From Clostridium sp. E02 (GTDB lineage: Bacteria; Bacillota; Clostridia; Lachnospirales; Lachnospiraceae): a stretch of DNA of 64,000 nt. The notes under the pieces are model-generated. The model made no database searches. It saw only the letters and a list, made by a program, of their open reading frames with translations, and was not told where the DNA came from. Positions 23,100-31,841 of this stretch are shown one piece after another (within the stretch, counting starts at the first letter, position 1; every line of letters starts with the position of its first letter). Made by a program: the position numbers and the translations under genes. The stretch is from positions 1 to 64,000 of the forward strand of contig NZ_RJLQ01000005.1 in NCBI RefSeq assembly GCF_003833015.1. The letters run 5' to 3'.

Positions 23100-24073
23100 A
23101 TTATAAATTATTAATTTACAACACTGACTCGAATACCATGTATGATTATGCACCGATTACGGAAAAAGTCACGTATACCACAAACCGGAATGGCAGTGCG
23201 GGTAAGTTGACATTTTCCTTCATGCAGGAAAAAGCCATAAACCTGACAGAAGGGGCCAAGGTTCAGTTTTATGTGGATGGGATAGGTGTTTTCTTAGGGT
23301 TTGTATTTGTGACAGAGCAGGACCGTTGGGGTATTGTTTCTGTCACTGCTTATGATCAGCTAAGGTATTTAAAGTCAAATGCTAGTTACAGTTTTGAGAG
23401 AAAGAAGCTGGGGGAGATCATACAGCAAGTAGCTACAGATATGCAGCTGCAGATTGGCTTATTGGAGGATACGGGGTACGTTATACCTACCCTTACCAAG
23501 GTTAGCACAGAATGTTTGGACATTATTGAGTACGGACTTCAGCTTACCCAGTATAATACTGGAAGGACCTTTGTGTTTTTTGACGATTTTGGGAAATTGT
23601 GCTTGATAGAAGCTATGAATTTGAAGTCCAGTATTCTTATTGGAAATGGAAGTATCATAACGGATTATTCCTATAAATCGGACATAGACTCAGATACTTT
23701 TAATCAGGTAAAACTTGTCCGCGATAACAAAGATACTGGACAAGGAGATACTTACAACTTTAGCGACAGCACCACAATAAAAAAGTGGGGCCTCTTGCAG
23801 AAATATGTAAAAGTGGATGAAAACTTAAATGAAGCGCAGATCAACCAACAAGGAAACATCATGATGGCTTATTATGACAGGGTACTTAAAACAATATCAG
23901 TTGACGGTGTTGGCGGAATACCTGGGCTAAAGGCAGGAGCCATGGCAAAGTTCAAGATCAAGGATGTCCCTGAACTTTCTGAAGGACTTTTCCTATTACT
24001 GGATAAGGTAAAACATACTTTTTCTAACGAAGAACATACCATGAGCCTTGATGCACAAATCATAAATATTTAA
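23096..24073 (+). CDS. xkdQ: XkdQ-like baseplate hub protein
   Basis: A 325-residue protein of the XkdQ/YqbQ family, structurally the gp27-like hub. It has VTYTTNRNGSAGKLTFSFMQ and GVFLGFVFVTEQDRWGIVSV near the start, YDQLRYLKSNASYSF, and DTFNQVKLVRDNKDTGQ in the middle. The hub joins the tube to the central spike and baseplate wedges. Start codon overlaps the xkdP stop. Confidence 0.88.
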   Translation: MNYKLLIYNTDSNTMYDYAPITEKVTYTTNRNGSAGKLTFSFMQEKAINLTEGAKVQFYVDGIGVFLGFVFVTEQDRWGIVSVTAYDQLRYLKSNASYSFERKKLGEIIQQVATDMQLQIGLLEDTGYVIPTLTKVSTECLDIIEYGLQLTQYNTGRTFVFFDDFGKLCLIEAMNLKSSILIGNGSIITDYSYKSDIDSDTFNQVKLVRDNKDTGQGDTYNFSDSTTIKKWGLLQKYVKVDENLNEAQINQQGNIMMAYYDRVLKTISVDGVGGIPGLKAGAMAKFKIKDVPELSEGLFLLLDKVKHTFSNEEHTMSLDAQIINI

Positions 24074-24083
24074 GGAGGGTGGA

Positions 24084-24377
24084 ATGGAATTAATAGAGAG
24101 AATAAAGTCTATTGTTATTGATACAGTGAGGGCTATGGACCTATTGGATACTGGTTACGCTACTGTGGTTTCTACGTCCCCGTTGACAATAAAACTACAG
24201 GCCATGCAGCTGACGATTAAAGAGCCGGTGGCAGTCCTGACAGACAATGTAAAATATCAGGCTATTACCATTCAAGGAGAAACTGCGGTCATAAATCCAG
24301 GATTGAAAGCTGGGGACAAAGTTTTGACTTTGAAAGCTAATGCCGGGCAGAATTATATTATAATATCGAAAGTGTAG
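24084..24377 (+). CDS. xkdR: DUF2577 (XkdR-like) baseplate protein
   Basis: A 97-residue protein with the DUF2577 layout: short N-terminal helix, TGYATVVSTSPLTIKLQAMQ, and a final GDKVLTLKANAGQNYIIISK. This is an OB-fold-like domain and probably belongs to the central spike, comparable to gp5 OB domains. Stands ten bases after xkdQ behind AAGGAGGGTG. Confidence 0.85.
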   Translation: MELIERIKSIVIDTVRAMDLLDTGYATVVSTSPLTIKLQAMQLTIKEPVAVLTDNVKYQAITIQGETAVINPGLKAGDKVLTLKANAGQNYIIISKV

Positions 24378-24385
24378 GTGATACT

Positions 24386-24787
24386 ATGAAAACATTACCA
24401 GAATCTTCTCGAGCTGATGCGCGTAAATCAGAAGCAAAGGAGTATCCAACAGAAACATTTTTAATTGATGAAAGTACTGGCTGTATAAAGAAAGTCGGTG
24501 GAGGATTGCTTGCAATGAAGCAGGCGATTAATATCATATTAAATGTTGAACGATATCAGTATCAGATCTACACATCTAATTTTGGGCGGGAACTTAATAA
24601 ATTAACTGGAAAACCTCCGGAGTACGTAACTAGCATGTTAAAACGTCGTATCAAGGAGGCTTTTTCAATGGATTCAAGGATCCTTTCTGTAGATAACTTT
24701 ATATTTGAAGTAAGCTTAGGGACAGTGAAATGTACCTTTGATGTAAAAACTATATTTGGTATGGTACCGGCGGAGGTGAAAGTTTGA
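24386..24787 (+). CDS. xkdS: DUF2634 (XkdS-like) baseplate protein
   Basis: A 133-residue gp25-like protein: LIDESTGCIKKVGGGLLAMK, QAINIILNVERYQYQIYTSN and FGRELNKLTGKPPEYVTSML. gp25-like subunits begin sheath assembly at the baseplate. Start ATG 24386; end overlaps xkdT by four bases. Confidence 0.88.
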   Translation: MKTLPESSRADARKSEAKEYPTETFLIDESTGCIKKVGGGLLAMKQAINIILNVERYQYQIYTSNFGRELNKLTGKPPEYVTSMLKRRIKEAFSMDSRILSVDNFIFEVSLGTVKCTFDVKTIFGMVPAEVKV

Positions 24788-25836
24788 TTGATTTTAGTAA
24801 AAAAACTTATGAAAATATTTTAAGATCACAGCTAGATCTGATACCTGATACGATTGACAAGAGAGAGGGATCAATTGTAAAAACAGCTCTTAGCCCCGCC
24901 AGTTGGTATATGGAAGGTATCTATTTGGATCTTGCATTTTTTCAGAATAATGTATATGCGGATACGGCTGCGGGAACTTATCTTGATAGGTTGGTTTCAC
25001 AAGTAAGATTAGAGCGAAAAAATGCCACTACCGCTATGAAAGAGGGCGTGTTTAATATACAAATTCCGATAGGAAGTAGGTTCTCGATATTGTCAAACCC
25101 CCAATATGTAACTTACCGAGTTAAAGAGTTTGTTGAGAAAAAAGCTGATGAATTTATATATAAGATGGAATGCGAAACTGCAGGTGAATCTGGTAACAAC
25201 TATTCCGGACAGCTTATAGCCATTGACTACATACCGGGACTCACATCTGCACGGCTTACCAATCTACTAAATGCGGGATCCGATGAAGAGACAGACGATG
25301 ATTTGAGGAGAAGATTTCTTACAAAGATCCAAAAGCCATCTACTGGAGGAAACAGGTACGATTATTATAACTGGGCACTGGAATGTGAAGGGGTTGGAGC
25401 AGTAAAAGTCTTTCCTCTGGGGAATGGTCCAGGTACTGTTAAGGTTGTTATTGCGGATATAAACAGATCTGCTGCAGGTGCTGATTTGGTACGGCAAGTT
25501 CAAGATCATATTGAAGGAGTCCGCCCAATCGGTGCCGATGTGTCAGTTGTGTCCGCTCAGGAAAAAGGAATGAATATATCTGCTGATATTAAATTAAAAA
25601 ATGGTTTAAATCTAGGAACGGTTCAGAACCTTTTCAGTAATGCTATAACAGAATACCTTCAGGAAAATGCATTTGGCGTTTCCTATATCAGCTTGGCTAA
25701 GATCGGAAATCTTCTACTTAATACAATAGGTGTAGATGATTTTACGAATTTGCTAATTAATGGGGAAGCCGGAAACCAGGAATTGCAGGATGAGGAAATT
25801 GCTGTTCCTGGAAACATCGTTTTGGAGGTGATTTAA
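24784..25836 (+). CDS. xkdT: Baseplate J family protein (XkdT)
   Basis: A 350-residue baseplate wedge protein of the J/gp47 family. Marks are PDTIDKREGSIVKTALSPAS at the start, DRLVSQVRLERKNATTAMKE, then GSDEETDDDLRRRFLTKIQK and PSTGGNRYDYYNWALECEGV. TTG at 24784 begins within the xkdS stop. Intact and of usual length. Confidence 0.92.
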   Translation: MIDFSKKTYENILRSQLDLIPDTIDKREGSIVKTALSPASWYMEGIYLDLAFFQNNVYADTAAGTYLDRLVSQVRLERKNATTAMKEGVFNIQIPIGSRFSILSNPQYVTYRVKEFVEKKADEFIYKMECETAGESGNNYSGQLIAIDYIPGLTSARLTNLLNAGSDEETDDDLRRRFLTKIQKPSTGGNRYDYYNWALECEGVGAVKVFPLGNGPGTVKVVIADINRSAAGADLVRQVQDHIEGVRPIGADVSVVSAQEKGMNISADIKLKNGLNLGTVQNLFSNAITEYLQENAFGVSYISLAKIGNLLLNTIGVDDFTNLLINGEAGNQELQDEEIAVPGNIVLEVI

Positions 25837-25837
25837 G

Positions 25838-27811
25838 TTGGACATTGCGAAATTTAGCAAGAAGCTAAACAAAATAGACGGAAATATCTATGTGATGGAG
25901 GAAAAGGTGGATCTGGTAGGGGGTGTTTACAATGCTCCTTTGCAACATGGTAACATCAATACCTTCACCCTTGCCGTTTATAGTGGTCCCAAATTAACAG
26001 GGAAAAAAATACAAAGCTATACACTTTCCACGCCTAGTCATACTCCCTGGAAGCAAGTTATACGAATCTATGCCAATGTGCCTACTGTTTATATTAGCTA
26101 TGAGACTGAGGGAGATACCGTGGAAGCCGAAGACGTAAACCGGCTTCAAGAAGAAATGGCTCGTACCCAGGAAGCAGTTAACGCAGAAGCTAGCCGAGCG
26201 AAAATTTCTGAGGAGGATAACGCTGATAAACTGACCGCAGAAACAACCAGGGCGAAGATGGTTGAAAATATTTTGGAAGATAATCTGTCTGCGGAAAAGA
26301 CCAGAGCTATATCAGCAGAAGATGCAATCAGGAGCATGATTCAAAGTAATAAACCAAACTGGGAGGATAAATATACCCGAAATGAGGTTGATAATAAATT
26401 TTCTGCTTTGGAAAATGCGATTGACTGGAAGGAATCAGTTGCTACGTTTGCGGATATCGCAGAAGTTTATCCGGATCCACAGGACGGTTGGACAGTCAAT
26501 GTAAAGGACACGGATTACACCTATCGTTACAGTGGATCCGCGTGGGTGGTTATCTCCGCCAATGCAATCCCGAAAGCCACCCAGAGTGTTGATGGGCTTC
26601 TGACAAAGGAAGATAAGACTTCTTATGATGATGCGAACAGTAAAAAGCATACCCATTCCAATCAATCCCTGCTTGATGAAGTTACCAAACCTCTAGTTGA
26701 TCGGTGGAACGCAGCTCATGCTCATGTTTCCGATACAGTAAGGCATGTAACAGCAGAAGAACGGAAAGCCTGGAATACGGTTTCTGAAAAGGTGGATACT
26801 GTGGAAGGAAAGGGGCTTTCCACCAATGATTATACCAATTCCGAAAAAAATAAGCTGGCCAAAGTAGCAGCAGGTGCCGAGGTAAATGTACAGGCGGACT
26901 GGAATGAATCTGATTCAACATCAGATGCTTTTATTAAAAGTAAACCATCTTCCCTTCCGGCTAATGGCGGAAGTGCGGAAAGGCTTTCTAATGCGATACA
27001 AATAATTGACTATGATGCATTTGTTCCAATAAAAGTTTTACAAGGGTCGATAACCCCAGTTAGAGCGGATAACAATGCCAAATCACCTTGGTTAAATACG
27101 ACATCCGGTTTCTTGATTCAAAGTAACTACACAGATAGCTGGCATTTGTTAATCTTCCGCAGCGGTGGAGAAGGCTGGGCATACCGATCATTTTACAATA
27201 ATAAATGGGGGAGTTGGAAAATATGGTCTACATTTGATGGGAAATACAGTAGCCTGTTTGATAAACCAAACAAGGTGTCAGCATTCGAAAATGATACGGG
27301 GTACATAACGGCTGCAGATGTAGATATTAGCCAGAATCACGTTCATGCAAATAAAAGTGTATTAGATAAAATCACCCAGGCATTTCTTGACCATTGGGAT
27401 GCTGCTTACATTCATGTGGGTGATAAAAACAATCCTCACGAAGTAACGGCAGCACAGGTTGGCGCCGCAGCTGCAGGGCATAAACATAAAAAAAATGACA
27501 TCTCAGATTTTCCCTCTACTATGCCTGCGAATGGAGGAGACGCAGCTACTGTGAACGGTCACGCTGTAAACGCAGACGTACCGTCCAGCGCCAAGTTTAC
27601 AGATACAGTCTATACACACCCAAATAGCGGCGTGACTGCAAGAACTTATAAATCTGTAACAGTCAATGCGCAGGGGCATGTAACGGGGGGGACAAATCCT
27701 ACCACGCTGGCCGGATACGGAATCACAGACGCAGCATCCAAAACTCATAACCATGATAGTACATATCTAAAAGAGACTGGACTAACCTGGGACGATCTGA
27801 AAGGGGTGTAA
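25838..27811 (+). CDS. Large tail fibre/tail collar-like protein
   Basis: A 657-residue protein lying between the baseplate J and XkdU genes. The N-terminal 100 residues probably attach to the baseplate; 105-175 form a coiled coil (AEDVNRLQEEMARTQEAVNA; DNLSAEKTRAISAEDAIRSM). There follow repeats containing H-x-N/H pairs (KHTHSNQSLLDEV, NHVHANKSVLDKITQAFLDH, TRKNPHEVTAAQ-like), typical of phage fibres, and an end AGYGITDAASKTHNHD. It is the best candidate for target binding. Start TTG 25838 with GGAGGTGATT upstream. In PBSX the XkdU gene directly follows XkdT, so the order is altered. Confidence 0.78.
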   Translation: MDIAKFSKKLNKIDGNIYVMEEKVDLVGGVYNAPLQHGNINTFTLAVYSGPKLTGKKIQSYTLSTPSHTPWKQVIRIYANVPTVYISYETEGDTVEAEDVNRLQEEMARTQEAVNAEASRAKISEEDNADKLTAETTRAKMVENILEDNLSAEKTRAISAEDAIRSMIQSNKPNWEDKYTRNEVDNKFSALENAIDWKESVATFADIAEVYPDPQDGWTVNVKDTDYTYRYSGSAWVVISANAIPKATQSVDGLLTKEDKTSYDDANSKKHTHSNQSLLDEVTKPLVDRWNAAHAHVSDTVRHVTAEERKAWNTVSEKVDTVEGKGLSTNDYTNSEKNKLAKVAAGAEVNVQADWNESDSTSDAFIKSKPSSLPANGGSAERLSNAIQIIDYDAFVPIKVLQGSITPVRADNNAKSPWLNTTSGFLIQSNYTDSWHLLIFRSGGEGWAYRSFYNNKWGSWKIWSTFDGKYSSLFDKPNKVSAFENDTGYITAADVDISQNHVHANKSVLDKITQAFLDHWDAAYIHVGDKNNPHEVTAAQVGAAAAGHKHKKNDISDFPSTMPANGGDAATVNGHAVNADVPSSAKFTDTVYTHPNSGVTARTYKSVTVNAQGHVTGGTNPTTLAGYGITDAASKTHNHDSTYLKETGLTWDDLKGV

Positions 27812-27814
27812 GTC

Positions 27815-28429
27815 ATGTATGGAAAAAATCAATACGGACGAGTCCAATATGCACAGGATAAAAACAATGACGAGGAGCAAAAAGAGTATTATGTAGATCT
27901 TGTCCGATACGCACCACCCTTCTTGGTAGAGGTCAGGGAACTGAAATCCATATATGAAACGGAAGGATATTTGGTGGGGCTGTTGGAACATGAGCTTTCC
28001 GACTTGCTGGACCAGTGCTTCATCTCAACCGCAACCTGGGGTTTGACCCGGTGGGAGGAAGTTTATGGTCTTACAACCAACATGGCTCTTTCCTATGAAC
28101 AGCGTCGGGAGATCCTTACGGCAAAGCTCCGGGGGCAGGGTACCACAACAGCTCAGATGATAAAGGAGACAGCAGAAACATTTTCAGGTGGGGAGATCGA
28201 AGTGATAGAGGACAATCCAAACAATCATTTCACAGTGCGTTTTATCGGTATTAAGGGGATTCCGAGAAATATGAGTGCATTTATTTCCATGTTGGAAGAT
28301 ATTAAGCCTGCTCATCTTTCTTATTCGTTTGAATATCGTTACACAACCTGGGGTGAACTGATAGATAGAAGCTGGGCCAGCGTGAAGGGCTTTACCTGGA
28401 ATAATATTAGAACTTTGAAGGAGGTATAA
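27815..28429 (+). CDS. xkdU: XkdU-like (DUF2313/YmfQ) tail protein
   Basis: A 204-residue gp48/YmfQ-type baseplate protein: VDLVRYAPPFLVEVRELKSI, ATWGLTRWEEVYGL, YEQRREILTAKLRGQGTTTA and IPRNMSAFISMLEDIKPAHL. The family closes the baseplate and anchors fibres. Begins three bases after the fibre stop. Confidence 0.88.
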   Translation: MYGKNQYGRVQYAQDKNNDEEQKEYYVDLVRYAPPFLVEVRELKSIYETEGYLVGLLEHELSDLLDQCFISTATWGLTRWEEVYGLTTNMALSYEQRREILTAKLRGQGTTTAQMIKETAETFSGGEIEVIEDNPNNHFTVRFIGIKGIPRNMSAFISMLEDIKPAHLSYSFEYRYTTWGELIDRSWASVKGFTWNNIRTLKEV

Positions 28430-28436
28430 TTGAAAC

Positions 28437-28976
28437 ATGAAAACTACAGCAAATCTAAATTTAAAAATTCCTGAAGGTGGGGATCCGATTGATATATTAG
28501 ACATTACGGATAATTTTGAGACTCTGGACGAGGAAATATCTAAAAAATCAAATTCTATTGGCGGAGATGTATCGGAAACAGTGGTAAAAACACTGGAAAC
28601 CATTAATACACCTTTTCCAATTCCAATCGCCGGTGAATCTACAAAAGTGTTTTTAGGTAAAGTGAAAAAATTTATTCAAGACTCACATGAAGCAGTAAGC
28701 CAACTGATTCATGTGACAGAGGTAACCTTGACTGCTGCAGGTTGGACCAGTTCGGCTCCCTACACTCAGACAGTGAACGTTTCGGGTATGGTTGAGACTG
28801 ACAGACCTACAGTAAGCCTGTACCTGTCGGACGGAATCACTGCAGCAGACGTAGACCTGCAAAGCAAAGCTTACGATTGCGTAAACCGTGCGGTTTCCGG
28901 TAATGGGAGTATTGCAGTCTATTGCTACAAGAAAAAACCAGCAGTAGACTTTCAGATTCAGATGAAGGGGGTATAA
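28437..28976 (+). CDS. Hypothetical tail protein
   Basis: A 179-residue protein. The N-terminus (TTANLNLKIPEGGDPIDILD and NFETLDEEIS) is seen at the head of many Firmicutes tail proteins that sit after XkdU. The C-terminal half (TLTAAGWTSSAPYTQTVNVS, ending KKPAVDFQIQMKG) is a beta-rich domain common in such fibre-associated proteins. Probably a structural accessory of the fibre. Confidence 0.7.
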   Translation: MKTTANLNLKIPEGGDPIDILDITDNFETLDEEISKKSNSIGGDVSETVVKTLETINTPFPIPIAGESTKVFLGKVKKFIQDSHEAVSQLIHVTEVTLTAAGWTSSAPYTQTVNVSGMVETDRPTVSLYLSDGITAADVDLQSKAYDCVNRAVSGNGSIAVYCYKKKPAVDFQIQMKGV

Positions 28977-28979
28977 GAT

Positions 28980-29540
28980 ATGGCAGAATGTATTATTTTA
29001 AAAGGCGGTGGAGGGGCAGATCTGGATGTAATAAATGCAACTGCACCTGATGTATTAGCTGGCAAGGTAATTGTTGATAAACAAGGGGAACCTTTGACGG
29101 GTACCATGCCAAATCGTGGAGCGGTAAAACCAAATCTTAACGCTGGAGGAAGTTATACAATCCCAGCAGGGTATCATAATGGCGGTGGAAAGGTAACAGC
29201 AAATAGCCTAGCAAGCCAGACCTCGGGGAACGTAGATGCCGGTTCTATGCTAAGTGGTCGGAGTGGTTGGGTAAATGGTGTTAAAGTCAATGGAGGGATT
29301 CCGTGGCAAAATGCAGACGTTTCAGGGACTGATAGAGTACGGGCAACAGGTATGTCGAATTGGGGAGGAACCATCAATCTTGGTGTTAGAAATGGCCATT
29401 ATTTAAATGGTGTTAATTGGATTCAGCAGGATATACCAAACTATCAACCATGGAATATAAAAAAGGGAGTTAATATAGGCGGTGTAGTGGGTGAAATGGT
29501 GGACTATAGTTATTTAGCAGTAGGACAAACGTCTTTTTAA
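28980..29540 (+). CDS. Putative receptor-binding tail protein, N-terminal part (frame broken)
   Basis: 186 residues rich in glycine and asparagine: CIILKGGGGADLDVINATAP, then blocks like NLNAGGSYTIPAGYHNGGGK and GSMLSGRSGWVNGVKVNGGI that recur in clostridial tail proteins. The frame ends at TAA after VGQTSF, where the DNA reads ACGTC-TTTTT-AA. With one more T it would continue LNGTFSGVLTNGF straight into the next frame (29558-29983), giving a 334-residue protein. So the gene was probably one reading frame. Confidence 0.7.
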   Translation: MAECIILKGGGGADLDVINATAPDVLAGKVIVDKQGEPLTGTMPNRGAVKPNLNAGGSYTIPAGYHNGGGKVTANSLASQTSGNVDAGSMLSGRSGWVNGVKVNGGIPWQNADVSGTDRVRATGMSNWGGTINLGVRNGHYLNGVNWIQQDIPNYQPWNIKKGVNIGGVVGEMVDYSYLAVGQTSF

Positions 29541-29557
29541 ACGGAACCTTTTCGGGA

Positions 29558-29983
29558 GTGCTGACCAATGGGTTCCGAATTCATCCTCACAGCATAGTAA
29601 AAAAATATTACACAAATTCAAATGGAATAATACTTGATGCGGATTACATAGATGTTAATAAAAAACAGTTTTCTTCAATAGTAAGTAAATTATCTGTAAA
29701 TGTAACTCCATTTAGTAAGATAAGAATAACATATAGTGGGACTATGGAGGCGAGAGTAGATGACCGTGAAATAAACTGTCGTTTTTCTTTAATCAAAACA
29801 GATAAAAAGACAATAGTAACCCGTACTATGGAACTTTCTGTATATCCAGAAGCTAGGTTTCGCGACATAGACGTTACAGACATAAACGAACATGTGTTTT
29901 TATATATAAATCCTTATTTCAATAATCGATTGTATATAACACACGCTCAGTTTATTGTTAGAAAAATTGAGTTTATAAAATAA
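29558..29983 (+). CDS. Putative receptor-binding tail protein, C-terminal part
   Basis: 141 residues in the -1 frame relative to the previous gene, starting formally at GTG 29558 without a good ribosome site. Beta-rich content (FSKIRITYSGTMEARVDDRE; HVFLYINPYFNNRLYITHAQ) fits a fibre tip domain. In frame it is open upstream past the stop of the preceding gene, so it is best read as that gene's displaced C-terminus. Whether the break is natural, programmed or a sequencing error cannot be decided here. Confidence 0.6.
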   Translation: MLTNGFRIHPHSIVKKYYTNSNGIILDADYIDVNKKQFSSIVSKLSVNVTPFSKIRITYSGTMEARVDDREINCRFSLIKTDKKTIVTRTMELSVYPEARFRDIDVTDINEHVFLYINPYFNNRLYITHAQFIVRKIEFIK

Positions 29984-29994
29984 AGGAGGTTTCT

Positions 29995-30219
29995 ATGAAT
30001 TGTTTTGCGGTTTACGATGAAACAGGTAGTATATATTCAGTGAGGTATGGTGACAACCAGAATATTCCCAATAAATTACTTGGAATATATCAGGAGATAC
30101 CGGACGAAGTTCTGATAGATAGAGTGGACGTTTCTGATCCAGAAAACCATAAATTGATTTTTATTACACCGAAAGAGAAGGTATTAGAGAATGAACTTAA
30201 GGAAGTAAAAAAAGTCTAA
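29995..30219 (+). CDS. XkdW-like protein, C-terminus displaced by a frameshift
   Basis: A 74-residue protein: NCFAVYDETGSIYSVRYGDN, LLGIYQEIPDEVLIDRVDVS and ENELKEVKKV. It ends at a run of seven A (30206-30212). If one A is removed the reading continues KKSNNKLKAQIEYLSMMSGF and KMEAADEEI to a TAA at 30291-30293, which is a natural ending for this family and just overlaps the start of the next gene. So the visible stop is likely due to one extra base. Confidence 0.65.
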   Translation: MNCFAVYDETGSIYSVRYGDNQNIPNKLLGIYQEIPDEVLIDRVDVSDPENHKLIFITPKEKVLENELKEVKKV

Positions 30220-30284
30220 TAATAAATTGAAGGCTCAAATAGAGTATTTATCCATGATGTCCGGTTTCAAAATGGAGGCAGCTG

Positions 30285-30430
30285 ATGAGGAAATTTAATA
30301 AGGTTAAAGATTATATGATGAGAAGTTATGGAATCTTTATATGGTAAACAATGCGGTTAGCCGCTGGATCACGGAGGACGAGTTCAAAGAGATTACCGGA
30401 AAAGAATATGAGAAGAAAGAGAGTAAATAA
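30285..30430 (+). pseudogene. xkdX: XkdX-like small tail protein, frameshifted
   Basis: ATG 30285 opens MRKFNKVKDY; then the frame that makes sense shifts, reading DEKLWNLYMVNNAVSRWITE and DEFKEITGKEYEKKESK up to TAA at 30428-30430. Together this is the standard XkdX layout (short helix, then a W-I-T-x-x-E/Q-F-K-x-I-T-G motif). One missing T at about 30313 (TATAT instead of TATTAT) explains the break. The holin gene starts two bases after it. Confidence 0.7.
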
Positions 30431-30432
30431 AA

Positions 30433-30852
30433 ATGAAGAATATATTATGTACAACCGCAGGAGTTGTGGGAAGTGTTATAGCATCGTTATTTGGGGGCTG
30501 GGATACCGGAATCGGTACTCTGGTCCTTTTTATGGCCATTGATTTTATATCCGGCTTAGCGGTTGCAGGAGTATTCAAGAAAAGCAAGAAGACTAATTCT
30601 GGAGCGTTGGCTTCCGGGGCCGGCTGGAGAGGGCTATGCAAAAAGTGTATGACCCTTTTATTTGTTCTTATTGCATATCGGCTGGATCTGATCATTGGTA
30701 CGGACTACATAAGAAATGCAGTAATTATCGGTTTTATTGCGAATGAGTTAATCTCCATCGTGGAGAATGCGGGACTTATGGGACTTCCCCTTCCTGCAAT
30801 TCTATCCAAAGCAATTGATATATTAACAAAGAAAGCAGAGGTAACTGAATAA
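30433..30852 (+). CDS. Phage holin (Phage_holin_4_1/toxin-secretion type)
   Basis: A 139-residue membrane protein with about three or four hydrophobic helices: TAGVVGSVIASLFGGWDTGI, LVLFMAIDFISGLAVAGVFK, the internal GWRGLCKKCMTLLFVLIAYR, and FIANELISIVENAGLMGLPL. This family (TIGR01593) includes TcdE and UviB relatives. It opens the membrane so that the endolysin can reach the wall and release the particles, a step tailocins need too. The gene at 41813 is a second member. Confidence 0.92.
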   Translation: MKNILCTTAGVVGSVIASLFGGWDTGIGTLVLFMAIDFISGLAVAGVFKKSKKTNSGALASGAGWRGLCKKCMTLLFVLIAYRLDLIIGTDYIRNAVIIGFIANELISIVENAGLMGLPLPAILSKAIDILTKKAEVTE

Positions 30853-30877
30853 CCTGTTGCGATTGTCGCAACTTTAC

Positions 30878-30903
30878 GGACCTGGGATATTCTGGGTCCT
30901 TTT
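30878..30903 (+). terminator. Terminator after the holin gene
   Basis: GGACC(C) at 30878-30883 pairs with GGGTCC at 30894-30899, followed by TTTT. A second small hairpin (GTTGCG-ATTGT-CGCAAC) lies just before it. Confidence 0.6.
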
Positions 30904-30927
30904 CTATTGAAAGGATAAGTTGAATTT

Positions 30928-31695
30928 ATGATATGTAATTGTGGGCATGATGAAAATAAAAAATACAAAGGTGGTAAGGCAGGAGATCAGAGCGAAACTG
31001 AATACGCTGTTATTAATTGGTATGACCGTCCTTGGTCTTGCGTGTTAAGATATCCTGATGCAAACGTTGCGGAAAAGATTGCGGAGGTTTCTAGGGCTGC
31101 AGCTAATAATGACGAGGTTGGTTATGACCAAAACCAAAGACTTACCTACTATAATAATTTAAAAGCAGTAAACTGGAATCCTGCAAGTATAAAAACCGCT
31201 TGTGAGTCAGATTGCAGCGCTTCTACGTCTGCCAATATTATTGCAGCAGGTAACACTCTTAATATAGATAAGCTAAAAGCAATTAATCCATCGAACACAA
31301 CAAGTACATTAAGAAAAGCATTAACTGCTGTTGGATTTGAGTTGTTGATGGATAAAAAGTATCTTTCCAGTGATAAATATCTTTTGCCTGGGGATGTTCT
31401 TTTATGCGACGGACATCATGTAGCTGTTAATCTTACAAAAGGTTCGGAGATAAAGGTTGCATATAAAATTGGCTGGCACAATGATTTAAATGGCTGGTGG
31501 TACGCTGACACTGAGACCACTTATTATAAATCCTGTTGGAAGATCATTAATCATCATAAGTACTATTTTGGTTCCGACGGATATGCGTATTCTGGCTGGA
31601 ATAAGGTTGATGGAGAGTATTATTATTTTGAAGACAGAGCAGGATACAAATTAGAGTGTGCAGTGTATCCAAATGTAATGCCGGAGTATTATTAA
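30928..31695 (+). CDS. Endolysin: cysteine peptidase domain with choline-binding-like repeats
   Basis: A 255-residue lysin without a signal peptide. The catalytic part has cysteines in TACESDCSASTSANII (about 91-106) and a later DGHHVAVNLTKG (about 163-174) that would supply Cys-His of an NlpC/CHAP-like fold. The last 70 residues (KIINHHKYYFGSDGYAYSGW, NKVDGEYYYFEDRAGYKLE) are glucan/choline-binding-like repeats that would hold it on the wall. It pairs with the holin 75 bases upstream. Confidence 0.8.
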   Translation: MICNCGHDENKKYKGGKAGDQSETEYAVINWYDRPWSCVLRYPDANVAEKIAEVSRAAANNDEVGYDQNQRLTYYNNLKAVNWNPASIKTACESDCSASTSANIIAAGNTLNIDKLKAINPSNTTSTLRKALTAVGFELLMDKKYLSSDKYLLPGDVLLCDGHHVAVNLTKGSEIKVAYKIGWHNDLNGWWYADTETTYYKSCWKIINHHKYYFGSDGYAYSGWNKVDGEYYYFEDRAGYKLECAVYPNVMPEYY

Positions 31696-31779
31696 GCCAG
31701 GCTTAATGAAACGCACACCAGATCAGGATGGGGCGTTGCAGTATCTGGGATTGGAGGGATAAGCCTTATATTTTATATA

Positions 31780-31808
31780 TTCACAACTAGTCTATGCGTC
31801 CATATACT
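31780..31808 (+). promoter_or_regulatory. Separate promoter of the cysteine-rich gene
   Basis: TTCACA (31780-31785), 17 bases, TATACT (31803-31808), then 33 bases to the ATG. It lets the gene be expressed in the lysogen regardless of the late operon. Confidence 0.65.
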
Positions 31809-31841
31809 AATATATAATTAAAAAAATATGAGGTGCTTTAT

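Noticed and set aside
28180-28610. Minus-strand frame across the XkdU/fibre accessory boundary
   Set aside because: It is antisense to two well-supported genes and has no ribosome site.
17894-31695. Extracellular contractile injection system (eCIS) or type VI secretion
   Set aside because: No AAA+ ATPase of the eCIS type, no toxin cargo and no VgrG/TssB/C pattern; holin, endolysin, integrase and XkdK-X order indicate a phage tail origin.
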